This document shows, piece by piece, positions 1-5,061 of a stretch of DNA of 5,128 bases (its first letter is position 1; each line of letters begins with the position of its first letter). Made by a program: the position numbers and the translations under genes. Under the pieces are notes generated by a model, which did no database searches, was not told the origin of the DNA, and saw nothing but the letters and a program-made list of their open reading frames with translations. This stretch comes from Clostridia bacterium (GTDB taxonomy: Bacteria > Bacillota > Clostridia > Christensenellales > QALW01): the NCBI GenBank assembly GCA_017964345.1, contig JAGCSD010000102.1, forward strand, positions 1 through 5,128. The letters run 5' to 3'.

Positions 1-892
1 ATGAAGCATCCGGCACAAAAACGAACGGTTCGGTACTTTCCCGTACAAGACGCAGCACGTCCTCGCGGCGCGCCTGCTTCAGCGCATCTTCGCTCTCTTT
101 CAGCTTTTGCGCCAACTGGTCCGCGCCGTGTGCCACCTCTTGCGGCGGCAAAGAGAAAAGCGCGGACAAATGCATAACGGTGTCCCACGCCATCGTAAAT
201 TCCCGCATTGCCCAAGCGCCGGCGGTCATCGTCAGACGCACACCGCCCTTATAGCGTTCACAGGAAAGAACTTTGACGCATCCGACCTCCGCCGTGGTGT
301 GCAAATGCGGCGCACAGCAGGCGCACAGATCCACGCCCGGGATTTCCACCAGCCGGATGCGTCCCGTCAGCTCCTTTTTACTGCGGTACTCGTATGCTTC
401 CGGATGCTGACGGAACCATGCTTTGACCGGCAAAGCGGCAAAAACCGTTTTCATGGTCATTTGTTCAATCAAGCATATATCAGATTTCGTCAAAGCCCCG
501 TCGTAATCGACAGTCATATAGCCGTCACCCAAATGAAACCCGACGTTTTTAAGTCCGAACGCGCGGAAAACGTGTCCGGAGAAGATATGCTCCGCCGTAT
601 GGTTCTGCATCCGCGCAAAGCGGACCTCCCCGTCGATCCGCCCTGAAACACGCTCTCCCACCGCCAGCGGCGCGTCGATGTAGTGTTCGATCTCGCCGTC
701 CGACGTTTCCTGAGTGTCGTGTACAGGCAGTGCGTTCAAAAAGCCTTCGTCGCCCTTCTGCCCGCCGCCCTCGGGGAAAAACGCGGTGCGGTCCAATATC
801 ACGGCATACCCGTTTTCCGTCTTCCGGCACGCGGTGACCGTTGCCTCAAAAGCGGTAAGATAACTGTTTTCATCAAATAAACGTTCTGTCAT
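1..892 (-). CDS. alaX: Alanyl-tRNA editing protein (AlaX, long form), 3' end cut off by the window
   Basis: This is a trans-editing hydrolase that should cleave Ser (or Gly) from mischarged tRNA-Ala in the cytoplasm, a proofreading role related to the AlaRS editing domain. The reading frame is open from the ATG at 892-890 to the window edge, giving 297 residues without a stop. Residues 38-50 (FFPEGGGQKGDEG) match the AlaRS/AlaX glycine-rich editing motif. HTAEH (98-102) gives the HxxxH pair, and C192 with H196 in CACCAPH gives the CxxxH pair, so all four family zinc ligands are present. Residues 253-285 are charged and helical, like the coiled coil that leads into a DHHA1 domain. Family members with DHHA1 are about 390-400 residues, so roughly 100 are missing. 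The start is supported by AAGGAG six bases upstream. The gene is separated from its neighbour by a terminator and appears to have its own promoter. Confidence 0.9.
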   Translation of the reverse strand, partial: MTERLFDENSYLTAFEATVTACRKTENGYAVILDRTAFFPEGGGQKGDEGFLNALPVHDTQETSDGEIEHYIDAPLAVGERVSGRIDGEVRFARMQNHTAEHIFSGHVFRAFGLKNVGFHLGDGYMTVDYDGALTKSDICLIEQMTMKTVFAALPVKAWFRQHPEAYEYRSKKELTGRIRLVEIPGVDLCACCAPHLHTTAEVGCVKVLSCERYKGGVRLTMTAGAWAMREFTMAWDTVMHLSALFSLPPQEVAHGADQLAQKLKESEDALKQARREDVLRLVRESTEPFVFVPDAS

Positions 893-898
893 AATCTG

Positions 899-904
899 CT
901 CCTT
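899..904 (-). promoter_or_regulatory. Ribosome binding site of alaX
   Basis: The minus strand reads AAGGAG followed by a six-base spacer (CAGATT) and ATG. This fixes the alaX start at 892. Confidence 0.85.
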
Positions 905-911
905 CGGTACT

Positions 912-940
912 ACTATATCACAGATTGTGTCGGCTCGCAA
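912..940 (-). promoter_or_regulatory. Probable sigma-A promoter for alaX
   Basis: On the minus strand TTGCGA (935-940, 4 of 6 consensus bases) is separated by 17 bases from TATAGT (912-917, 5 of 6). Transcription would start near 905, leaving a very short leader of about 13 bases that only just includes the Shine-Dalgarno sequence. The match and spacing are good, but the short leader leaves some doubt. Confidence 0.45.
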
Positions 941-1000
941 GGAGTTTTGAAAAGGGTATTGTTTTTGCCTTGCGAATAAAAAGGGTCCTCACCCGCACCC

Positions 1001-1098
1001 CGCATTCACAATTCCGCATTCCGCATTCCTAATTCCGCATTCCTAATTCCGCATTTCTAATTCCGCATTCCTAATTCCGCATTCCGCATTCACAATTA
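1001..1098. repeat. Heptamer tandem array, 14 units of 7 bp
   Basis: The 98 bases divide exactly into fourteen 7-mers sharing the ending ATTC: G = CGCATTC, T = CTAATTC, A = ACAATTC. The order on the plus strand is G A G G T G T G T G T G G A. The eighth unit has one change (CGCATTT) and the last ends in A instead of C. From the second unit onward the order is mirror-symmetric. The array lies between the terminator of the lipoprotein gene and the probable alaX promoter, so it is probably not transcribed. Heptameric short tandem repeats are known from several bacterial genomes. There is no spacer structure, so this is not CRISPR. Confidence 0.92.
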
Positions 1099-1123
1099 TT
1101 CTCCCCGTGCTGTTTTCGCAGAT

Positions 1124-1170
1124 AAAAAAACCGACCGAAATAAGGAGTATCCTTATCACAGTCGGTTTTT
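1124..1170 (-). terminator. Rho-independent terminator of the solute-binding lipoprotein gene (possibly bidirectional)
   Basis: The arms AAAAACCGAC (1126-1135) and GTCGGTTTTT (1161-1170) form a 10-bp outer stem. An inner 7-bp stem (1140-1146 with 1150-1156) closes a 3-base loop, and the two are separated by a 4x4 internal loop. On the minus strand the 3' end runs into seven T residues (1130-1124). The plus strand also ends in five T residues, so it could stop transcription both ways. It lies about 55 bases after the stop codon of the lipoprotein gene. Confidence 0.85.
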
Positions 1171-1186
1171 CATTATGCACTCATCT

Positions 1187-1226
1187 GTCCTTTAGAGCAC
1201 ACCGCTTTGCGGTAATCTTAAAGGAC
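1187..1226 (-). other. Two-part stem-loop directly after the lipoprotein stop codon
   Basis: GTCCTTTA (1187-1194) is complementary to TAAAGGAC (1219-1226), and inside it ACCGC (1201-1205) pairs with GCGGT (1209-1213) around a 3-base loop. The last base of the TAG stop codon (1226) is part of the outer stem. No T tract follows, so it is not itself a canonical terminator. It may protect the mRNA 3' end, but that is inference. Confidence 0.5.
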
Positions 1227-2758
1227 TACTTCCAGCTATACGGTGAGCGGGTATAGATCGCCTGGTTGATGGCGCCCTGGATACCGCGGAAGTACACGCT
1301 GGCACTGGTTTCGGCTTTCAGAATGGCATCTTCGCCCTTACCGAACAGAGCTTCCTGCACGGCGTTGGCATTGCCGATGGAAAGCGGTGCGTTCGCGTAC
1401 ATGAAGACGCGGAAGTGAACCTTATTGTTCTCAACGATGTCAAGGTTCTTAGCGGAAGCCTCGTCACGCGTGTAGAGCATTCTCTCGGATTCATACAGGG
1501 CAATAGCGTCGTCGCTGTCGGCGTCATAGATAGGCGTATACAGCTTGCACAGGATCTGTACGGCACCCTTCAGGTTGGCACTTTCGCGCTGATCGCGGAA
1601 CACGCAATAGGGGTTAAGGTGCGGATAGAAAGACTGGTAATTGTCCTCCTTGGTCATGTCCGGTCCCTTCGGCCACGGTACCAGCCCGTATTCGAACTCT
1701 GCCTTCGCGATCTCACGAAGCGGGTTGGAGGAATAGCCGTTGTAGAAGAACGCCACATTGCCCGCCAGGAAGTGCTGCAGGGGCGTAGTGTCCGTCTGTC
1801 CGTACATGGTGGTTTCCATAACCTTCAGGTCGTTGGCAAGCTTCACGAACTCGTCATAAGCGGCCATCAGTCTTTCGCCCTTTTCACCGGTATACACGAA
1901 GCTGTCCTGCTTCTGACCGCTGGGCAGCGTAACCAGTTCAACGAATTCCGTGCCGTTGGAGTTGGCAAGCGACCACATAATCAAGGCCTGATTGCCGCGC
2001 TCGATACCCCACTGGTTCACATCGGGCAGGGTCGTGTCAACGAGGCACTTTTCGAATTTATCCCAAGTCCACTCGCCGCTGTCGACCCAACCGTAAATGG
2101 TGTCAGCCGTATAACCGGCGGCTTCCAAAAGCTTTTTGTTGAACACAAGCGCGTTGCCGCCGCATTCAAAATGCACGCCCAGTTCGATCGGAATGAAGAA
2201 CCAGAGCTTATCGTTGTACTCGCACAGATCATACTGCGAGAATACATTGAATTTATTTTCGTCGTTGAAGTTATACACATCGCTGTGGTCGGTCAACGGC
2301 TCCAGGCAGCGGCCGGTCAGATTCTGATACAGATACGTATTCATCATCGTATGCAGACCGCCCTCTTTCTGTCCGGTTACCTCCGGAGAGCCTTGGAATG
2401 CCGATTGCAGAAGCGCAGAAGTCTGGCTCTTGGGTACGAAATTGATCGTAATGCCGTATTCGTTCTGCAAGTTGTTGACACGCTCACGCATCTGCTGGTC
2501 ACGTTCCGTATTGCCGGAATACGGATCAGCGGAAGCATACTGCCAGGAATAGAACCGATAGACTTCACCGGGATTGGTGAAATTCTTATCCCAGTCCTTA
2601 CCCGCATCGCCGGGCTTGGGCGTAGGCGTCGCTGTCGCCTGGGAATTACCCCCGGGCGTGGATGTGCCGCTGTTGCCTCCATCCTTACACGCTACGACCG
2701 AGACCAACATCAAAGCAATGAGCGCAGCTACAAATAAAAATTTGCAAGCCTTTTTCAT
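1226..2758 (-). CDS. Extracellular solute-binding lipoprotein, carbohydrate ABC transporter type (family 1)
   Basis: This is a 510-residue membrane-anchored binding protein expected to capture a sugar or oligosaccharide outside the cell and deliver it to an ABC permease. Residues 1-23 form a signal peptide (basic MKKACK, then a hydrophobic core) ending in the lipobox VVAC, with C24 as the lipidated cysteine. Residues 25-56 are a Gly/Ser/Thr/Pro-rich tether. The mature part has typical family features: SGEWTWDKFEK (227-237), HFLAGNVAFFYNG (329-341) and GLVPWPKGP (358-366). The ligand cannot be read from the sequence. The length is somewhat above the usual 420-450. It is a single-gene unit with its own promoter and terminator, and no permease or ATPase lies next to it, so it must share a transporter encoded elsewhere or act as a sensor. 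The ATG at 2758 has AAGGGAG eleven bases upstream. Confidence 0.9.
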   Translation of the reverse strand: MKKACKFLFVAALIALMLVSVVACKDGGNSGTSTPGGNSQATATPTPKPGDAGKDWDKNFTNPGEVYRFYSWQYASADPYSGNTERDQQMRERVNNLQNEYGITINFVPKSQTSALLQSAFQGSPEVTGQKEGGLHTMMNTYLYQNLTGRCLEPLTDHSDVYNFNDENKFNVFSQYDLCEYNDKLWFFIPIELGVHFECGGNALVFNKKLLEAAGYTADTIYGWVDSGEWTWDKFEKCLVDTTLPDVNQWGIERGNQALIMWSLANSNGTEFVELVTLPSGQKQDSFVYTGEKGERLMAAYDEFVKLANDLKVMETTMYGQTDTTPLQHFLAGNVAFFYNGYSSNPLREIAKAEFEYGLVPWPKGPDMTKEDNYQSFYPHLNPYCVFRDQRESANLKGAVQILCKLYTPIYDADSDDAIALYESERMLYTRDEASAKNLDIVENNKVHFRVFMYANAPLSIGNANAVQEALFGKGEDAILKAETSASVYFRGIQGAINQAIYTRSPYSWK

Positions 2759-2769
2759 GTTTGAGTTAT

Positions 2770-2776
2770 CTCCCTT
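2770..2776 (-). promoter_or_regulatory. Ribosome binding site of the solute-binding lipoprotein
   Basis: The minus strand reads AAGGGAG with an 11-base spacer to the ATG. The spacer is slightly long, but no closer in-frame start exists. Confidence 0.7.
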
Positions 2777-2783
2777 CTCTATT

Positions 2784-2801
2784 TATGCAGTTTCCCGCAT
2801 A
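2784..2801. repeat. Short inverted repeat in the 5' leader of the lipoprotein gene
   Basis: TATGC (2784-2788) and GCATA (2797-2801) are 5-base arms around an 8-base centre, located between the predicted transcription start and the Shine-Dalgarno sequence. It could be a small hairpin or a regulator half-site pair. The arms are too short to decide, and it does not fit the catabolite-responsive element consensus. Confidence 0.25.
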
Positions 2802-2811
2802 GTTCAAATCT

Positions 2812-2840
2812 ATTATAGCACGTCGACAAATCAAATTCAA
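2812..2840 (-). promoter_or_regulatory. Sigma-A promoter of the solute-binding lipoprotein gene
   Basis: On the minus strand TTGAAT (2835-2840) is followed by a 17-base spacer and a perfect TATAAT (2812-2817). TG one base before the -10 box makes it an extended -10. The region just upstream (about 2841-2885) is very A+T rich and could act as an UP element. Transcription would start near 2805, giving a leader of about 47 bases. Confidence 0.8.
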
Positions 2841-2883
2841 TCACTTTTTTCGTTTGAATTATGTATAAATTGTAAATATTTTT

Positions 2884-2914
2884 TCGCAAAATTATGCCGT
2901 TCGACTTTTTGCGA
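2884..2914. repeat. Inverted repeat between queT and the lipoprotein promoter
   Basis: TCGCAAAA (2884-2891) and TTTTGCGA (2907-2914) form a perfect 8-bp stem around 15 bases. It lies 27 bases after the queT stop. On the minus strand the stem is followed by A residues, not T, so it is not a standard terminator for queT. It could be an operator, an mRNA end structure, or a weak terminator. No other gene or signal is visible in 2841-2940. Confidence 0.5.
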
Positions 2915-2940
2915 CCATTGCCCGCCTGCCGCGTGCTTTC

Positions 2941-3450
2941 TCAACGCAAAAACGAAAACCGTTTGGACAGTTTCTGCCAGGCGAACAGGAAGGGTATGCC
3001 CCCTATATAACAAACAACCGTTTCTCCAAGTGCAACAAATCCGGCACTCGTTAAAAAAAGGAAAAGAGTAGCCGGAACTCCTGAGGTAAACGTAATCATT
3101 AAACCGACAATTACGGCATTAAACAGGATTGTCGGAATCGGTACCAGATAATAATGTTTTATCCGTCTTGTCACAAGCGCCGCTAATAATGTGGCAAGCG
3201 TACCGAAAATGAGATCAAGAATACCTAATTCGGGGCTGAAAATGTTTGCAAAAAAGCAACCGATCGTCAGTCCCCATACAGCTTCAGGCAAAAAAAAGGG
3301 TAACACGGTCAATACTTCCGACACGCGAAATTGCACCGTTCCATAAGATATCCCTGAAAATGCGAGTGTAAGGGCGGCATACACCGCGGCGATCACGGCG
3401 GCGCGCACCAACTGCTTGAGCGGCAACTGTTTGAGCGATAAATTCTTCAT
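2941..3450 (-). CDS. queT: QueT-family queuosine precursor transporter, ECF substrate-binding (S) component
   Basis: This is a 169-residue integral membrane protein that should bind a queuosine precursor (preQ0/preQ1 or queuine-like) for uptake and use in wobble-base modification of tRNA. It is hydrophobic almost throughout, with about five or six membrane segments. It carries the family block from residue 36: YGTVQFRVSEVLTVLP, then GLTIGCFFANIFS (60-72) and LDLIFGTLATLLAAL (78-92). Its length is typical. As an S component it depends on shared EcfA/EcfA'/EcfT energising subunits, which are not in the window. The ATG at 3450 follows GGGG by eight bases, and that Shine-Dalgarno sequence is the tail of a preQ1-I aptamer, which supports the substrate. 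GC is 79 of 180 bases in 2941-3120, well below the znu genes next door. Confidence 0.92.
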   Translation of the reverse strand: MKNLSLKQLPLKQLVRAAVIAAVYAALTLAFSGISYGTVQFRVSEVLTVLPFFLPEAVWGLTIGCFFANIFSPELGILDLIFGTLATLLAALVTRRIKHYYLVPIPTILFNAVIVGLMITFTSGVPATLFLFLTSAGFVALGETVVCYIGGIPFLFAWQKLSKRFSFLR

Positions 3451-3458
3451 TTTTTATT

Positions 3459-3500
3459 CCCCTTAGTTTTGTTTTACGACAGGATGGTTTCGAACTGTCG
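3459..3500 (-). ncRNA. preQ1-I riboswitch aptamer in the queT leader
   Basis: On the minus strand CGACAG (3500-3495) pairs with CUGUCG (3482-3477) as a 6-bp P1 stem. The 12-base loop starts with UUC and ends with C at 3483, directly before the 3' arm of P1. This is the position of the ligand-pairing C in known preQ1-I structures, and the B. subtilis class has the same loop length. An A-rich tail (UAAAACAAAA) then leads to CUAAGGGG (3466-3459), matching the AACUAAGG end of the class. Pseudoknot P2 would join loop bases near 3491-3492 to this tail, though I cannot define every pair. The tail is also the Shine-Dalgarno sequence of queT and there is no terminator, so control should be translational: ligand binding hides the ribosome site. 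The downstream gene is the expected target. Confidence 0.85.
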
Positions 3501-3505
3501 GAATT

Positions 3506-3517
3506 GCCGAAAACGGC
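3506..3517. repeat. Small hairpin at the predicted 5' end of the queT transcript
   Basis: GCCG and CGGC arms (3506-3509 and 3514-3517) enclose four A/T bases. It coincides with the predicted transcription start near 3517 and precedes the aptamer by five bases. It has no T tract, so it is a poor terminator for the znu operon. It might stabilise the 5' end. Confidence 0.3.
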
Positions 3518-3523
3518 TTCTAT

Positions 3524-3552
3524 ATTATATGGTATTTCCGCCGTTCCGTCAA
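3524..3552 (-). promoter_or_regulatory. Sigma-A promoter of queT, overlapping the znuB stop codon
   Basis: On the minus strand TTGACG (3547-3552, 5 of 6 consensus) stands 17 bases before a perfect TATAAT (3524-3529). The TGA inside the -35 box (3551-3549) is the stop codon of znuB. Transcription would start near 3517, giving a leader of about 67 bases that holds the whole aptamer. Confidence 0.82.
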
Positions 3553-4373
3553 CCGGTCTTTCGCAGGCGCCCGACAAGCGACGCGAGAAGCAGGAACAGG
3601 AGGTTTGCCAGCACCACCCCCGCGCCGGCGGGGATGTAGGAAAACGCGTAAGAAGCGATCATGCCGATCACGAACGCCGCAACGGAAATAACGCCCGCCG
3701 TGACCGTCACGCCGCGGAACGAGCGCGAAAGGCGCATGGCGGTCACCGCGGGAAACACGATCAGCCCCGAGATCAGCATCGTGCCCATCACACGCATCCC
3801 CACCACGATGGTCGCCGCCGTCAGAAGCGCAAAAACCATGTTGAACGGACGCGTATGCGTGCCGGACGCGTCGGCGAAATCCGGATCGAACGTAAAGGCG
3901 AAAATCCGATGATAGCCCAACACGAAGAACGTCAAAATGGCGGCGCACAGAACGAACGCGAGGATCACGTCTTCCCGCGTGACGGCAAGAACGGAACCGA
4001 ACATATAGCTGTATACATCGGTATTCAGCCCGCCGGCGAGCGACGCCGCCGTAATGCCCACGGCGATGGAGGACGCCGAAATGATCGCCACGGCGGCATC
4101 CCCGCTGAAGCGGCTGCTCTGCCGCAGACGCAGGAGCAAAAACGCCGAGACGATCATCACCGGCACGGCGACGTACAGCGGCGCAACGTTCAAAGCCAGC
4201 GCGACCGTCATCGCCCCGAAGCCGACGTGTGAAAGCCCGTCGCCGATCATGGAGTATTTTTTTAAGACCAGCGTCACGCCGAGCAGTGCCGAGCAAAGCG
4301 ACACCATCACGCCCACGGCGAGCGCGCGCAGGAGAAAAGCATAGGAAAGCATTTCCCGCAAAAGATCAAACAT
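3549..4373 (-). CDS. znuB: ABC-3 family metal permease, ZnuB/AdcB-like
   Basis: This is the membrane subunit of a high-affinity zinc (or manganese) importer; two copies would form the channel driven by the adjacent ATPase. The protein is 274 residues with about seven to nine hydrophobic segments, a normal length. The family signature GDGLSHVGFGA is at 44-54, the probable coupling segment MFGSVLAVTREDV at 124-136, FDPDFADASG at 162-171, and the conserved late segment VGMRVMGTMLISGLIVFPAVTA runs from 191 to 212. Zinc against manganese cannot be settled from the permease. I chose the ATG at 4373, ten bases after GGGGAGG; a GTG at 4379 (two residues longer) is only four bases from it. The start overlaps the znuC stop by 8 bases, which suggests translational coupling. 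The stop lies inside the queT promoter. Confidence 0.9.
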   Translation of the reverse strand: MFDLLREMLSYAFLLRALAVGVMVSLCSALLGVTLVLKKYSMIGDGLSHVGFGAMTVALALNVAPLYVAVPVMIVSAFLLLRLRQSSRFSGDAAVAIISASSIAVGITAASLAGGLNTDVYSYMFGSVLAVTREDVILAFVLCAAILTFFVLGYHRIFAFTFDPDFADASGTHTRPFNMVFALLTAATIVVGMRVMGTMLISGLIVFPAVTAMRLSRSFRGVTVTAGVISVAAFVIGMIASYAFSYIPAGAGVVLANLLFLLLASLVGRLRKTG

Positions 4374-5061
4374 GCTCACAGCACCTCCCCGTAAAATGAA
4401 TGCCGAGGTCGCTTGCCAGATACGCCTCGCTCGTGCCGAAAAACCGCACGGTTTTTCCCAGATGCAGGATCTTATCCGCCACCGTGACGGCGGTTTTGAC
4501 GTCGTGGGATACCATCAGGACCGTCCAGCCTTCCTCGCGGTGCGCCTGATCGATCAGCTGATACAGTTCCTGCGTCACCAACGGGTCCAACCCCGTGATC
4601 GGTTCGTCGAGGAGAAGCAGATTTTCGCCCGCGCACAGCGCCCGTGCCAACAGCACCCGCTGTTTCTGCCCGCCGGAAAGCCGTGAGAAGGAACGCTCCC
4701 GCCACTCCCACACGCCTAAGCGCTTCATCACGCGCTCGGCCTTTTCTTTTTCCGCCCTGCCGTAAAACGGGCGCCACCCGAGCGCGCCCAGACATCCGGA
4801 CAGCACCGTTTCCTTTACCGACGCGGGGAAATCCGCCCCCGCCGTGCTTTGCTGGGGCAGATAACCGATCTTGCCCTCCGTCAGAGTCACCGTGCCGCCG
4901 GCGCGCGGCACTTGCCCCAATATGGCGCGCAGAAGCGTCGACTTCCCGCCGCCGTTCTCGCCCACGATACAGACGTATTCGCCCTTTTGAACGGAAAACG
5001 ATACGTTCTCCAGCACCGTCGCGCCGCCCAGGGCAACAGACAGATTCTCAACCTTTAACAT
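4366..5061 (-). CDS. znuC: Metal ABC transporter ATP-binding protein, ZnuC/AdcC-like
   Basis: This cytoplasmic ATPase powers the metal importer formed with the neighbouring permease and binding protein. It has 231 residues with a complete set of ABC motifs: Walker A GENGGGKST (34-42), Q-loop glutamine 70 in YLPQQS, signature LSGGQ (128-132), Walker B LLLLDE (148-153) and switch histidine 186 in VSHD. YLPQQS, and DEPITGLD after Walker B, are typical of the zinc/manganese subfamily. The C-terminus is short and ends GRCCEHV, whose Cys-Cys-x-His could be incidental. Two in-frame ATGs lie 6 bases apart (5067 and 5061); GGGAG at 5071-5075 is 3 bases from the first and 9 from the second, so I take the second. 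The gene overlaps the end of the binding-protein gene by 14 bases and the znuB start by 8, consistent with one operon. Confidence 0.92.
   Translation of the reverse strand: MLKVENLSVALGGATVLENVSFSVQKGEYVCIVGENGGGKSTLLRAILGQVPRAGGTVTLTEGKIGYLPQQSTAGADFPASVKETVLSGCLGALGWRPFYGRAEKEKAERVMKRLGVWEWRERSFSRLSGGQKQRVLLARALCAGENLLLLDEPITGLDPLVTQELYQLIDQAHREEGWTVLMVSHDVKTAVTVADKILHLGKTVRFFGTSEAYLASDLGIHFTGRCCEHV
4384..4390 (-). promoter_or_regulatory. Ribosome binding site of znuB, inside the end of znuC
   Basis: The minus strand reads GGGGAGG within the last codons of znuC. It is 10 bases from the ATG at 4373 and 4 bases from the GTG at 4379, which favours the ATG as the real start. Confidence 0.7.

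Noticed and set aside
107..880. Open frames on both strands across the left end
   Set aside because: The real gene is the minus-strand frame that runs off the window edge and carries the AlaX motifs. The others are arginine-rich shadows.
950..987. Direct repeat AAAAGGGT found twice upstream of alaX
   Set aside because: Eight bases of low-complexity sequence twice within 40 bp is easily chance and coincides with no other signal.
1001..1098. Possible CRISPR array or mobile-element end
   Set aside because: The units are 7 bp with no spacers, no cas genes lie nearby, and there are no terminal inverted repeats or transposase.
1415..2737. A 440-codon open frame on the plus strand, antisense to the lipoprotein gene
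   Set aside because: It is an exact shadow of a well-supported gene with signal peptide and family motifs. Its translation shows no recognisable domain, and no promoter or ribosome site of note precedes it.
2784..2801. Possible catabolite-responsive (cre) operator at the lipoprotein promoter
   Set aside because: The inverted repeat has 5-base arms and lacks the central CG and flanking pattern of cre sites, so it is listed only as a weak inverted repeat.
2574..3071. A 165-codon plus-strand frame bridging the lipoprotein start and the queT end
   Set aside because: It runs antisense through a signal peptide, a promoter and the queT 3' end, and has no domain or start signal.
3504..4296. Open frames of about 240-260 codons on both strands across znuB
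   Set aside because: Their translations are dominated by Arg, His, Gly and Asp, as expected from out-of-frame reading of GC-rich DNA. ZnuB covers the same bases with clear family motifs.
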